A stretch of 64,000 nt of DNA from Phyto melanocephala (GCA_941918925.1 OW799235.1:34461201-34525200); one strand, 5' to 3'. Counted from the first letter of the stretch, positions 37,772 through 50,746 are shown. Numbers and translations: made by a program. The notes: a model not told the origin generated them from the letters alone.

Positions 37772-40046
37772 TACGGCGTGTCAATTCCGGTAGATACTCT
37801 TGTACCCATCTTTTCCAAAATGTTTGTTTTAGTTGCTGCAATATTTGCCACTGCTTTCTTAGACAAGCTTTCTCAGGTACAGCATGCGTTTGCAGTATAT
37901 TTGGACAACCTATCAAAAAATGGTTAGGTGTTAAGGGTTCACAATCAGAGTTGTCTATTGGAAGATGCGTCAATGGTCGTGAATTTATTAAATTCTCCGC
38001 CTCAATTAGTAAGCTATGAAAGGTATCAACTTGAGGAGCTCTCTCCTTAAAAGTAGAAGCTAAATCATTTTTAACTGAGCGCACCATTCGTTCCCATGCG
38101 CCGCCTGCTGATGGATTCGCTGGGGTGTTAAACAACCACTCGATACCGCGTTGTGCGCACTCGTCCGATATTTTCGTTTCATCAATTATAATTTTCTCCT
38201 TACTTGCCCCCACAAAGTTTGTGCCTCTGTCACTTCTTATTCGTACAGGTAGACCCCTTCGGTTAATAAAGTTGCGAATACACAATATCACTGCATCTGT
38301 CGACAAATCTTTTGCAATCTCGAGGTGAATCGCTCTTGTAGTTAGACAAGTGAATAGAGATACCCACCTCTTTTCACTTCGTCGACCAACCGAAACAGAA
38401 AACGGGCCAATGTAATCCATGCCCGTATAAGAAAAGGCTCTTACATATGGAGTAAGCCTATCTTCGGGATGCTGCCCCATTAGAGGTGGTTTCGGAACAG
38501 CAAACATATTCTTGCAAACTTGACAATTTCTTTTCGCGGACCTTACTAGTTGTCGCAGACATGGTATCCAAAACTTTAACCTAATCGCTGCGCAGATCGA
38601 CTCCTGATTCTGGTGTCTGAAATTTTCATGGTATTGTTTAATAATAAGCATTGTCAATATGTGCTTCTTGGGCAATATAATTGGTTCCTTAGTGCTACGG
38701 GCAACACAAGCGGCTTTATATATACGACCAGATAAACGAATTAGCTCACTTGGGCTTAAAAATGGAGTAAGCTTAAAAATCGGGCTACATTTTGGTATAG
38801 GCTTTTTCAATTCTAATTGTTTGTACTCCTCATAGAAAACGTCTTTTTGAACCACCTTACACAAAAACTCTATTGTGTCATCAATTTCCACAACAGTTAA
38901 ACTTGGTCCGAGCGTCACTGATATTTCTTCTTGCATTACGCCATAACATTTAAATATTTTCACTGCTCGTCGAACCCAACACATAATTCTAACCAATTTA
39001 CTAAAACTCGAATATTTTTTAAACGGAATTACAATGTTTTCATTCATAGTGAAAACATATTTTGTACTAACCACCTGATTTACGGTGTCGGGGTGAATTA
39101 AAAATGACTCTACTTTGGCCCTGGCATCTCCTTTTAAAGATTTTTGTAAACGAATTAAATTTTCCAAATTTGAATAATTATAATTTTTTGTGGTTTCCTT
39201 ATATGCGACTATAAACATGGGCCATTGTTCAGGCTGGCCAGAAAATTGGGGTAAGTCGTGAAGTTTTCGGAGTTGGCGACAATCTGTAGCAGATTGTAAC
39301 TCCGTCATATTAAGTGAAGCAGGTGTTGTATAAGTTGGCATGTTAACCGATGCCGTTGATGTCGTTTGTGACGGGGCAGGTGTGTAAATTTGCGTCGAAC
39401 GTAACTGTGGATAGTCCAAAGTAGCAGGCAAAGAGGGTACGTTGGTAGTTATTGGCACATATGACTGTGATGTAGTATAGGTCGAAGAACTTGATGGTGT
39501 TACGCAATTTTGTATGGCAGAGTAGGGCAAATAATTTTGGACAAAGTTTTGTGAAGCAGGACGTGGCAAATGTGTTGGGACAAAACTTTGTGAGAGAGAA
39601 TGAGACGAAAATCGTGGCAAAAATGGTTGAGGGGCTGATGATGATAATGAAATCGTTCGTGCGGCAGTAAAGGGTTGGGGCAAATTATATTGAAATGGCA
39701 TTGAGTACTCACATGAATTTTCCCTTTGTCGTTGCATCGGTGTCGTTGCTGGCAAAGCAGTTGACATTGGCATTGAATAATTACCGACTGCCGCTGGTGG
39801 CACAGTGGCAGCACTTGACAAATGGTTCATGGCTACCGGCAATTTCGTCAAGTTGGAAGCATCCAATAATTGTTTTATGGAATTCTTCATTGTCAGAATC
39901 TCTTCCTTTAGTTCGGCAACTGTTGGTTAGTTCATCTTGATCATTGTGGTCTCGTTATCACTTTCGGCTGGAGAAGACGTGGGGCTATTTGTTTCATCAA
40001 CGGACATATTACCTTGTTCAAGCAAACGTTTGCTTCGGCGGGACAT
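37659..40046 (-). pseudogene. BEL gag-integrase in-frame fusion, interrupted
   Basis: The minus-strand frame starts with ATG at 40046, is stopped after 39 codons by TAA at 39927-39929, then is open again from 39926 (first ATG 39890) to 37659. The 743-residue open part has a proline/threonine/serine-rich stretch and a gag-like block (FSGQPEQWPMFIVAYKE, LKGDARAKVE). Near 39070 it joins in frame to the pol tail (FKKYSSFSKLVRIMCWV). An HHCC zinc-binding region ending NCQVCK and an integrase core follow (TGMDYIGPF, SDRGTNFVGA, GAWERMVRSVK). The protease, RT and RNase H are deleted. The end is truncated early by a 91-bp duplication; the remaining tail codons can still be read in another frame to about 37455. 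Confidence 0.88.
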
Positions 40047-40066
40047 TCGTATAGAATAATAAAAAA

Positions 40067-40419
40067 TGTTGCGTCAGCAACTAGAACTTGCGTTGCGAAT
40101 AATAATAAAACAAAGTTTTTGTAAGCATCAACATATAATGCTTATTTTAGCGTGTTTTATTATCTAAAATTCAAGGATAATAATTACAAAGAAACTAAGG
40201 TAATAATAAATTCTTACTCTATTCTTTCCTCGCTTTTCAAAATTATATATGTATTAAAATATAAAGCGCTAAACTAGTACAACCAAGCGATTACTTGTCA
40301 AATAGATTCGTACTGATTAATCACAAGGTGAACATAAACGATAAAAATTAAAATTAAAAAATTCAACTCTGTTCATATGACAGTTACAAATAATGGTTAT
40401 TTAAAATGAATTTATAACA
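40067..40419 (-). repeat. BEL LTR (5' LTR in element orientation)
   Basis: 353 bp, partner of 37100-37459. On the minus strand the gag start codon at 40046 lies just about 20 bp past its inner edge, leaving very little leader. A convincing tRNA primer-binding site was not identified. Confidence 0.93.
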
Positions 40420-40424
40420 TAAGT

Positions 40425-40879
40425 AATGGCAAACAAAAGTAATAATTTGTTTTAGAAGAGTGTTAAAACTGTACATTCTTACAAAACTTTTTACTCTAAT
40501 TACTGAATTACAGCACCAGTAGTTTATAAAAACCTGTCAAAGAAAAAAAAAACTCAGATCAAGTATTGCCGCAGCTTCTATATATTATTTTATTTTCTAT
40601 ATGGAAGTTCCACCAGAAAGATCAAATGTTTTTTTTTAACTTTTATTTTCGAAAAACACCGAGTCTTTTGTTTTTTGTATATTCTAGTGTTTGTAACAGT
40701 CTAAAAATTAATTAGAAATTTTTTTTCTTATTTATTTTTTATCGAAACGAGTTAGTTACATTTTTGTTTCACCGCTACCTTCATACATATATAAGTGTAC
40801 CCTTGTTCACGCCGAAATCGTGCTTCGACCAACATGTTTTGCCATAATTAATTTTGGGAGCAAATCTACTTGGTTCATT
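40425..40879. other. Non-coding stretch
   Basis: AT-rich; no gene or transposon end recognised between the BEL element and the next repeat. Confidence 0.3.
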
Positions 40880-42560
40880 TTTATACCCGCCACCAAAAAA
40901 ATGGTGGGGGTATATTCATTTTGTCATTCCGTATGTAACACATCGAAATATCCATTTTAGACCCCATTCTGAATCGGGGTTTAATTTTATGGCTATGTCC
41001 GTACGTCTGTCCGTCTGTTGAAAGCACGATAGAGGTCGCACCAAAAAAGCTAAGGGTCTCAAATTTTGCCAGAATCTTTCTTATAGACAAGGCTTGTTTG
41101 TTTGGTATTGAAAATGGGCTAAATCGGAATATTAGGAAGAAAGTTATAACGCGTAATGCAAGAGTAGGTCGTGTCCTTCGCACATCGAATAAAATGCAAT
41201 TGTGTCCAAACGCATTAACGTACAGTCATGAAACTTCGAATATTTATTTCTCGAGTCAAAGAAATATTTTCTTCCAAAAATTGCTTAAATATATGCAATA
41301 GGAAAGGAGTTATAGATCAAAATGTACGAAAATTTATACCGCGCTGTGTATTTTTCAGTGTATTTAAAATTTAAAACCTAATAAAACGGACAAAATTAGA
41401 TGTACGATTCTGAAATTTCGCACACTTTGCTTTTTGGTGAGAGGCTTTGCTGTTACTAAAAACCAATGTGACATGCAAACTTTTAAGCCCATCTCCCATA
41501 TAACGTCTTACCTAAAGTTCAAATAATTTCTCTACGAATAAAGATTTTAGAATAATAAAGGACTATATTGAAACATCTCAGTTGCATTCAACAACTTCGA
41601 CACGCCTACTATTACGACCACTTTTCACGTTATCCACTGTTAATGAAATTTAAAAGCTCATAAAACCGACAAAATTGGAGGTATGATGATGAAATTTGCT
41701 ACATATGTCTTTCTAGTCAATTTTATTGTTAGGCCGGAAAATTTAGGTGACGCGCCCACTCTTACGCCCACATCCTATATAATGCTTTATCTTAAATTCA
41801 TATAATTCGTCTATGAATAAAGATTTTGGAACAATAAGGACTGTAGTGAAACATCTAAGTTGCATTCATTAGTAGAAACAACTTCAACACGCCTACTTTA
41901 ACGCCCACTTTCATTGAAACAGTAAATTTACGAAAACATTTTACTAGTATATCGAAGTTATACAAAGAAAGTTAGACATATTTTAGTATAAAGAGATTAT
42001 TGCATAGCGATTACTGTTAATAACAAACAAATATATTTTGTGCTATAAATTGGGTTATTTCCCGGAAATTTTAGTTATTTAATCTTCCCGTTTTTCCGGG
42101 AAATAAAAAAAGTGGCTACAATTCGAAAGCAGATGTTTATATTGAAATTGAATTCTAATGATTTTTTTTTTTTTATCTCATAGCTGAAGTACCTGTATTT
42201 TTGTTTTTTTGTGCTCATATTTGATCTCGTATCTAGAGAATAATATTTAAAAAAAAAAAAAAATATTTTTACTCAATTTATATTTTAAATTAAAGTTTCT
42301 TTATTAATTTTTATAGTTTTGAAGTGTTTTTTTTACATTATAAACTATTTTATGATTTTTAATAAAAAGTTTTTTTTTAATTAAAAACAAATTTACTTTT
42401 TATTTGTTTTTTTTGTGCGGGATCCCGGGATATTAAAAAATAATTCTCGCATTTCCGGGAAACAAAAATTTTCTGGGAAAAAACCCTAGCTACAAAAGTA
42501 CGGAAAACTGGTGGTGGGTATAACAGATTCGGCACAGCCGAATATAGTGCTCTTACTTGT
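40880..42560 (-). repeat. Large variant of the GTCY-type element
   Basis: On the plus strand it opens TTATACCCGCCACCAAAAAA with GGTGGGGGTATATTCATTTT, has GTCCGTACGTCTGTCCGTCTG, and closes GATTCGGCACAGCCGAATAT then TGCTCTTACTTGTT. The ends match the smaller copies; the middle is a different, longer body with internal repeats (around AAAGATTTTGGAACAATAA and ACGCCCACTTT). Another element is nested at 42051-42488. Small frames in it are not convincing genes. Confidence 0.65.
42051..42488. mobile_element. Nested element with clustered CCGGGAAA motifs
   Basis: The ends TGGGTTATTTCCCGGAAATT and TTTCTGGGAAAAAACCCTA are imperfect inverted copies. TTTCCGGGAAA/CCCGGGAT motifs cluster near both ends. 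The flanking octamers CTATAAAT (42043-42050) and CTACAAAA (42490-42497) agree at six of eight positions, weak support for a hAT-type 8-bp duplication. The middle is AT-rich and non-coding. Confidence 0.55.
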
Positions 42561-42894
42561 TAATCTTGCTGCGAACCGCGAATAACTCTCTATCATCTCC
42601 AATTTTGATAACAAATTATCTATAACTTATCTGAACTAGGTGCAAAAAGTAATGTCTGCAAATATATAAACAAACATTTTTAACGAATAAACATAATATA
42701 TTTACATATAAATAGTTTTATAAAAATTAAAAAAAAAAGAAATAGTGAAACATATTTTAAAATGTAGAAAATATGAAACAAGACCAAAATATGAACACTA
42801 AGGTTCGAAACCGCGACGCAGAGAGCGAACCCAGTGGTTCACACTGACTTGCTAGCATAGCAATACAGCTTCTAGAATTTTACTGATAAGAACG

Positions 42895-43185
42895 TTATTT
42901 TTATAACTCTCATGACTGTATAATTTCGTTAGTAAAAAAGTGGGCGGGGTCATGCCCATAAAAAAGCTATAATTTTTCGGTACTTGCGCTGGACCGATTT
43001 TTCTGAAACTTTGCACACATATTGAGCTGTCATGACTATATAATTTCGTGATTAGAAAAGTGGGCGGTGCCTTGCCCATAAAAACAAGTTATACTTTTTG
43101 GCTTCTTGCACTTGACATTCAATTAAAATTTAGAATGCATTTTTATTCATTAAGGGGCGTAGCAACGCGCGCCGGGCTTGGCTAG
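42895..43185 (+). mobile_element. Helitron-like fragment, 3' end (second family)
   Basis: Ends CGCCGGGCTTGGCTAG at 43185. The body carries GTGGGCGGGGTCATGCCCAT and AACTTTGCACACATATTGAG-type repeats, reverse to those at 1620-1997. The 5' end is missing. Non-coding. Confidence 0.65.
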
Positions 43186-43284
43186 TATATTTATATATTT
43201 TTTTATAATTTAAAAATTTTTTAAACATTTTTTTTTGTTAATTTTTTTATTGTTTTTTTTTTTTGATTTCTAATACATTATTTA

Positions 43285-44070
43285 TTATACCCTTCACACA
43301 GTGAAAAAGGGTATATATAGGTTTGTCATTCCGTGTGAAATTTCTACAATTTTCATTTCCGACCCCATAAAGTATATATTTTCTGAAAGGTTATGAATAG
43401 GGGAGTCGATTAAGCCCTGTCCGTCTGTCCGTGTGTATGTTGAAATCAACTTTTTGAAGCCCCCCGACATAGGTTGGACCCGGGTAAGGTATTAAAATAT
43501 CAGAAATATTCGGGAGTAGATCGGTATTGAAAATCAGGAACATCGGTACATAAACAACTGAGATATGAGCAAAAACCCACGACCACCTCGATTTTTTTTT
43601 CACAAAAACAACATTACAACAACAACATACATACATACAAACGTGTATACTGGTTAGAGAAAACGTGGCTGAGCCAAAAAAAAATTTTTTTAAATTTTTT
43701 TTAATTTTTTTTTTATTTTTTATTTAATATATTATTTATATTTTTATTATTATTTTTTTTTAAATTTTTTTTTTTTTAATTTTTTTTTTATTTTTTTTTG
43801 TTTTATATATATTATATATATAATTTTTTTTTTTTAATTTTTTTTTTAAATTTTTTAAAAATTTTTTTTTTATTTTTTTTTTTTTGTTTTTTTAACATAC
43901 ATACGTGAATTTATAATTTTACAATGGGATGTTTTTATATATGTATGTTTTTATATGTATGTACGTATTTCATATGGGATGAATGGTGACACAAACCACT
44001 GTTATTGCATGACTACACGTTGTGAAGGGTATATAAGAATCGGCACGGCCGAATATAGCACTCTTACTTG
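43285..44070 (-). repeat. GTCY-type (mini-me-like) element, long copy
   Basis: Reverse-oriented copy of 22077-22942: TTATACCCTTCACACAGTG, a core with GGGGAGTCGATTAAGC, GTCCGTCTGTCCGTGTG, a long T/A-only block (about 43679-43900) and GAATATAGCACTCTTACTTG at the end. No coding region. Confidence 0.8.
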
Positions 44071-44094
44071 TATTTTTTTATGTTTTTATATTTT

Positions 44095-44886
44095 TTTTAG
44101 AAAAATACATACGTAAACTTAATTTATAATTCTGCAATGGAATGTTTTTATATATCCCAACATACCAATTAGAAATAAAACTGCAATACCACTTGTGCAT
44201 AATATTATGACAATAGTGGATTCACAACTGTTTCTGAACAGTTCGTATGTATGCACACAAAAACTATGCTTCTTAAGTACATACATACATATGTACGGGA
44301 AATTTGTCAACAAGTGCAGTTTTATTTGTTGATAAATTTCTTTTGTGTTTTGCATTTAGTGTTCAAATTTCAAAGTGAATAAAAGTTATAATTGTGTTGT
44401 GCGAAAAAATATATGGTATGTAGATTATTTATAATAAAATAATTAGAAATGCCTTACAAATATAAAGTTAGAATAGAAACAAAAGAAGTAATTGAACTGC
44501 TTTTTAATAACAAAAAACCAAAAAATAATGAATTGGAGAAAGATTTAACAATATTATTTTCGTAAGCTTATTCTACTATTACAAGCAATAGCTTATAGTA
44601 ATCGTGTACATTTAAGCTTATGAATAAGGGTTCCGTTTCAATTATTCTATAATTGTTACACAAACATTTTACAATCGATTCACAACTTATTTACAAGCTT
44701 GCGGCTTGTGTTGGTAAGCTTATTATAATATTATTCACAAGTCATTTGGTAAGTTGGGATGTTTTTATATGTATGAACGTGTTTCATGTGAGATGAATGG
44801 TGATACAAACAATTGTTATTGCATGAATACACGTTGTGGAGGGTAAATAAGATTCGGCACGGTCGAATATAGCACTCTTACTTGTT
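44095..44886 (-). repeat. Second GTCY-type copy, partial, split by an insertion
   Basis: Left part 44095-44155 and right part 44759-44886 together match the end region of the adjoining copy (ACAATGG-type block, AATGTTTTTATAT, GATGAATGGTGATACAAACA, CACTCTTACTTGTT). They are separated by the foreign block 44156-44758. Confidence 0.7.
44156..44758. mobile_element. 603-bp nested element with CCCAAC termini
   Basis: CCCAACATACCAA at the left and TTGGTAAGTTGGG at the right are inverted copies with one mismatch. ATGTTTTTATAT occurs directly outside both ends, but the host repeat contains that motif twice, so the true duplication length is unclear. A short plus-strand frame beginning MPYKYKVRIETKEVIELLF at 44449 ends after about 40 codons and is not recognised. 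Confidence 0.65.
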
Positions 44887-47389
44887 AATTGTTCGAGTGT
44901 AAAATTTTTTAGGAACAGGTATTTTAAAACGATGCATCATTATCAATGAAAAATTCGATTTTGATTTTTTTGTAACTTAGGGCTTTTTTGAAAACATACG
45001 ACGATATACATACATAATTAGTATAGATTTTAAAAGAACGATTAAATGCAATGTAACCTTATCTTAATGCATGTGACTGAATTTTCTCAGGAGTTCATTA
45101 ACCTTGGAATTGTTTCAATTCGTAGTTGAAATAAATTGCCTGGAAAATAAATTACACAATTCATAAGGAAAGCTATTGGTTTTAAGCATTTTAATAAAAT
45201 GTTTTTGTTCTACATCAATGAAATGAAAAATAATACATACAAAGGTGTTTGTAACTGTGCATAGAGTATACATATGTTTATGTATGTATGTAAGTCTGTA
45301 CTTAGTATGAAAACATCAAGTAGATGTCAATAACTTAATAGATATTAGAAGTCCTTAAACGATATCATCGAGAGTTTCTTAACCTTTAGGAAAAACTTAA
45401 ACATGTGTTGCATTAATGTTAAGGCACAATTTCTCTTTTAGTTTCACATTCAGCTACGAGTACACCGTATATTTGTATGTGCTTCTGGGCTTGACTATAG
45501 CATTTAGTTGATTTTAAGTACAAATCAAAACCACCCATATACATTTAATTTGGATACATGTTGCTTGTTTTTCCGCGTGCTTTTACATGTTTACACTCAC
45601 TGCCTGTAGTGTTGTATTATGTAAGTGCGATTTACACATGTAACGCTTGGTGTAAATTACACAAAACGAAATGAAATAAAACCATCCACAATTTTCATTC
45701 ATTTTTTATTTATTCGTCTTCTTGCAACATATTTTATCGTGTTTGAGCATTTTAGTAATGTAGAAGAAGCAAATACACATAATTTTGTTTGACTGAAGCA
45801 CAACTGCTACAATTTTGATTTGTATTTGGTTCATTGTCACCGAGCTTCATTGATTGAGATAAAGTTTTGTTTAGCTGGGGAAGAAGCAATCATGTCTTTT
45901 TCGTCGGAATAAATTCATTTATCTAAAGAAAGTTGAAATTTTATTTGATAAATTTTCTATTCATAGAAAAATGTTAACTAATTTGATATTGAAAGTTTAA
46001 GTGCTCTCTAAATTTAATATTTATACATTAAACTCATTGGCAACTGAAAAACTCATGTAAATTAAAAAAAAGGCTGGTAACAATTTTATTATTAAGCATA
46101 TTTATTCGTAAATGATCGTAGAGATGACAAATTTTAATGTTTCTTTTAAAAATGAGAAAGTCGTGATTTTTTTCTTATATCTTGTTTTTACTGTAAAGGG
46201 TGTAAAAAAGGATCTTCCTACATCGTAAATATTAAAATCAATACAACATTATTAATTGCTATTCGTTAGAAAACTCCCAGCACATCTTTCGCTTCAATTA
46301 CAATATACAACAAAATTTGTAGAAAAATTTATATAAAATGGAATACAGTGCCCTCACGATAACATTAACATCCTAGAATATAAATACTTGTGCACTAGCA
46401 ATGACTACTTCAAAATCTGAACTCAATGCTCAAGCTTAAAAATGTAAATTAAATTAAGTTTTAGACGAACTTTTAATGTTTTATAGACAATATTTATTTA
46501 TTAATTTCTGGCTTGTGTTCATTTATTTTTAATTTTTCTATACCAAGAAATTAAATTTTTCTATTTGTGATAAGGGAAGAATAAGCTGAAAAAGTAAGTT
46601 TTTTTTTATCCCGGCACCAGCCGAGTGGAATGCATTTTTGAAACCAGGTACGGTTTCAACATCAGCACTCTTTTTTGTCGGAATGTTTAAGTGGTGGATG
46701 TAAATATTATCTATTTAACTAACAAGTTTTAAAGAAATAGAAAACTTAAATCAAACGTAGCATTTCTATTCATATTTACTGTAATAGTGAGTGAGAGCGA
46801 AATTTGCCATATCTTAAACCTTTTTCGTTTTGTTGTTATTCTTCACTTTTTTTTTATTTATAAATTTGTTTTTGCTTTTAATCATCAGTAATGATTGTTT
46901 TTCTTATAATTTTCCCTACTCAGTTATTCAACAGAATGTTGGTACTGACCGGCTTATAAGAACGCTACACTGTGCCAAGTGCTTTTTGTAAAAATATATT
47001 TAATATCTATTGAAATTTATAAAAAAAAAACAGAATTCCCTAATCAAACGATTATTGCATTTATATTTTTCACCATAAGTTAGTGAGAAGGAAATTTTCA
47101 GCCGATCAAAGAGTGCTGATGATGAATTCTTCTTAGCTAATTTCGAAATTAATTAATTAATTTTTCAGTGTATTCTCTTACTATCACAAATAATATATTT
47201 TTTTTTACATATAAAAATCAAAAATGAACTTCAGAGAAAGAATTAAATCAAGAGCAATTATTTCTCTTCTGTATACCGAGTAGAATTTAATAGTTCAGAA
47301 CTATTATTGTATGGCTTTGGTTTACAACAAGTCCGAACACTTTAATTCCATTCGAAAATAAGAACAGCCACGATTGTCTCAAAAATCAA
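44887..47389. other. Non-coding stretch
   Basis: AT-rich intergenic sequence without long frames or defined transposon ends. A less AT-rich patch at about 46611-46680 (CCGGCACCAGCCGAGTGG) is unexplained. Confidence 0.3.
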
Positions 47390-47439
47390 AAATATTTAGG
47401 AGCAGATTGGTATTGAAAATCAGCTCAAAAATTAAAAAT

Positions 47440-47720
47440 TTCGAATTAAAAATATTAAAAATTCCTAACCAACCAAACAGTTAGTTGGATGCAATCACCC
47501 TAATGCAAAAATTGTGCTTGTTCACGTAACCATCGAGTGTAATATATTCTTCATCACTAAAAATTTTTTTTTTCCAATATTCAGCACTGAAAGCCTGTTG
47601 TTTAACCACCAATTTTGTAGCGAAGCGATAAATATTTAACAGCCTTACAGACCGACGGTTTTGAATGTGGATGAATTCTTTGCATGTGGCAACCTTGATG
47701 GTCAAAATATACAAAAAAAA
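47440..47720 (-). pseudogene. Mariner-type transposase fragment
   Basis: The minus-strand frame 47714-47481 reads KKIFSDEEYITLDGYVNKHN, the first catalytic aspartate region of a mariner transposase, comparable to IVFSDEAHFWLNGFVNKQN at about 57107. The residues upstream (FATKLVVKQQAFSAEYWKK) fit the interdomain segment. No TIRs and no other domains remain. Confidence 0.65.
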
Positions 47721-48039
47721 AGAAGAAACCCATTTCGTTTACCACATTTTTGCAAAACTAAAGAGAAAAAATAAAATAAAAACGAAAAATCCTATTAAAA
47801 TGGACATAAAACATGTTTTTTTTAATATTTATTTGTTCTATAATGTGTTTTTTAACAATTAATGCAGTAAACGGTTTGCAACAAAAAATAGATAAGGGAC
47901 AGAGAAGCCAATTAAAATTATTTATTTAATTGTTTTTTAAAAATGTTAGATTAAAAAACAACTTCAGCTTGTGTTAAAGTTAAAATCCAATTTTCGCTTA
48001 AAATACATTGCTATTCGTTTACAAATTCTTATATACATA

Positions 48040-48708
48040 CTAGCTAATACCCGGCATGCTTCGCCACCCCAAATTTTAGTATTTAATTCATATGGCAGGT
48101 GCCACGCCCACTATTGTTAATGCACCCATTTTTTCCACAAATGTTTATTTTAATATCAAAGTTGCTTTCGCAAAATTTTAGTACTCTAATCGATATCGTT
48201 TTCCAGATATACGAATTTTAGTATTTAGTTCATATGGTAGGTGCCACGCCCACTATTGATAATGCACCCATTTCTTGCCTAAATGTTTATTTTAATATCA
48301 AAGTTGCTTTCGCAAAATTTTACTACTCTAATCGATATCGTTTTCCAAATGTACGAATTTTAGTATTTAATACATGTGGCCACGCCTACTATTGCAAGTA
48401 CGCCCATTTTTTACCTAAATGTTCGTGTGGATGTCAAAGTTCACCGTACTTAATTTGAAGACTCTAGCTGCATTAACTTTCGTGCTATATAATATATAAT
48501 ACTTAATCTTTAATAGAGCGTGGCACCCCGCCTACTTACAATTTTAAACCAAGGTATAGCCTATAGTGCTTTCCAGACATACAGAAAGATTCTTTGAAAA
48601 TTTCAAGGAAATCGGTCCAACCGTTTAACCGTCTATAAAGCACAAACAAACATACAAACATATAAACATACAAACATACAAACACACATTGATTTTTATA
48701 TATATAGA
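48040..48708 (-). mobile_element. 669-bp non-autonomous Helitron of the 24182 family
   Basis: On the minus strand it starts TCTATATATATAAAAATC at 48708 and ends CCGGGTATTAGCTAG at 48040, both matching 24182-33046. The interior keeps the start-proximal CTTTATAGACGG region and about three of the ~140-bp units with CGATATCGTTTTCCA on the plus strand. It lacks the 209-bp satellite and all coding sequence. It looks like an internal-deletion derivative mobilised by the full element's replicase. Confidence 0.88.
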
Positions 48709-50746
48709 TAGACAATAGAATCGAATCGGTTTGACTTGTATCAGTAAATATTATCGGCAGTGCACTGTGACTACAAGACATTATTGTTAAAACTTAGCAA
48801 ATATTGTTTATTTTTTACTAAGAAAAGCTAAGGAATAATTTAGATTACATTGTTTTACAAGATTTAATGTCTGTCTGCTTTTGAGATTATAGCGTTTTTA
48901 AATGAGAGGGGGTTATTTAAGAATTCAATTAGATCTGTTTGACTTTTCCAAGATCGTCACAGCAATATCATTTCGTTTTCTTCGTAACACAGAATATGTT
49001 AAAATAAAAGTTGTTCAAATATGTTTGTATTCCCCTTAATACAATACGAAAGGAACTGTGCACTAGCGTTGTACATACCAGACGTTTATGTAATACTCAA
49101 GTAAGTGCAGCACAAAACAATGAAATATGCAACAACCCCACTTTGCAAAAAATGCTAACAAAATATATAAGATTTTTATAAAAAAAAACCCGAAATTTAA
49201 GTACTAAAATCTCTGGGCACCGTTTATTGTCCAGTACTTTGTCTATACCAAATGCGTTTGTATATTGTTCTCTAAGAAGTTTCAAACCTCAATATACTTT
49301 TTCTAATTCTATTTGGAAATCTTTGGGGGAAATTTCAAAATCAAATGGTTTGTATTTAGTGGTGATGAACATTTTCGTTTTCTTCTTTCTGCAGTCTAAT
49401 TTTAGATATTGCATTGACACCACAAAAAGAGGAAGAAAATATGCAACAAACTTTTTCTTCTTCTTGTATTCTAATGTCGCGTTGCTGCTTGTTTTTCCAC
49501 TTTAATTTCATTGTTTTTTCTTGTTTCGGGTGTCATTTCTTTTCTGCATGTCTATCAGTCGAAATGTCTGCACTATTTACTATGTTAAATGCTAAATAAG
49601 CCCATAAAGTACATTTACGCATACAAACATACATACAATCAAAAGCAACAACGACTACATAGAAAAGAACACCAAGGAAAGGCAAAGAATGTATCTAGGC
49701 TCTACAGCGTTCTAGTCTATCCGTCAACTAATGTTGCTGCTGCAGAGCCTGGTGCTGCCTCAGATGATGCAAAGATACTTTAGAAGATCGCTTTAAGTGC
49801 ATGTGCGAGCATTGACTGTCTGCGTTTCTGTGTGTCTGTCCTTTCTTTTGCAGAAGGGATGTTGAGGTTGAATTATTTTATCAGATATTTTGTTTGCTCA
49901 ATACCGTTTCAGATTTAAAAGATTGTGGACGTTATTCCAAAACGTTCATAAAATATTCTACATATCATTTGGATACTCTAGCTGCATTCCCCTATAAATA
50001 GTACGGTCCATAGGACGTTTATAAATACAACAAACAATGACGGATAAATATATTTTTATTTAAACAAATTTTCATAATAAATTATGGATAACAGTTAAAG
50101 TGCATTCAATAAAAACCATCAAAACTACAGTGGAAGAGAAATATTTAATTTAATTATAAAATATTTTTTATAAATTATACAAACAAGCTACAATTAGAGC
50201 ACAATAAATATTTTTTACAATGAATTTTATTTATTTTTTAAATTAAAAAATATATGCAATTCCTTTAAAGTTCCTAAATAAATTTTTAAAATTTAAAATA
50301 AAATAGTGATTATCAAAACATTCATTAAAAACAAAAGTTCCTAAAACCTCTAAACCAAAGACAACGACAACAAAAAAACAAAAAGATTCAATAGTATTTG
50401 AATGAAGTAACAAATCAATAAATTGCAAAAGAAGTTAAAAAGTTCATGTGCCAGTTTTTTATTGGATGTGAAACTGAATTTAAAATTTCTAAAGGATTAG
50501 AATTGATCAGTAGAAAAGTGAGTCAAACAATTTAAATTATTTAATTTTTTGTCAAAAACCTTTATTTTTTTAAGATGCAAAGTTTTATCTCGAATCTAAA
50601 CAGTTTGCGAATATTTAAATCTATTCCTTAGACAGCTCTCACACGCATAAATTAACGTGTGCAAACTCTTGAGTTTGTGTTTGTTAGAGGAAGGTAGAAT
50701 TATGGGGAAGTATAAAGTGATTTTTTTGCACAAATTCCTTAGTTTT
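48709..50746. other. Non-coding stretch
   Basis: No clear gene. Plus-strand frames of 60-90 codons at about 49227-49783 lack recognisable domains or splice context. The composition is a little less AT-rich at 49600-49870. Confidence 0.3.

Larger units (their letters stand above)
37100..40419 (-). mobile_element. BEL/Pao LTR retrotransposon, internally deleted, 3,320 bp
   Basis: Direct LTRs (37100-37459 and 40067-40419) begin TGTTGCG and end ATAACA on the plus strand. The duplication TAAGT is exact on both sides (37095-37099 and 40420-40424), so insertion is recent. The coding strand is minus. The interior keeps the gag start and the integrase, but the protease, reverse transcriptase and RNase H are gone. 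Movement would need proteins from a complete relative. Confidence 0.92.

Noticed and set aside
39500..39940. Frames on either strand over the BEL gag region
   Set aside because: Shadow frames of the proline/serine-rich gag part; no separate gene signature.
44449..44572. Short frame MPYKYKVRIETKEVIELLF in the nested element
   Set aside because: Too short and unmatched to call a gene; mentioned only with its element.
49227..49783. Three overlapping plus-strand frames of 61-92 codons
   Set aside because: Phenylalanine-rich translations of AT-rich DNA with no domain or support for splicing.
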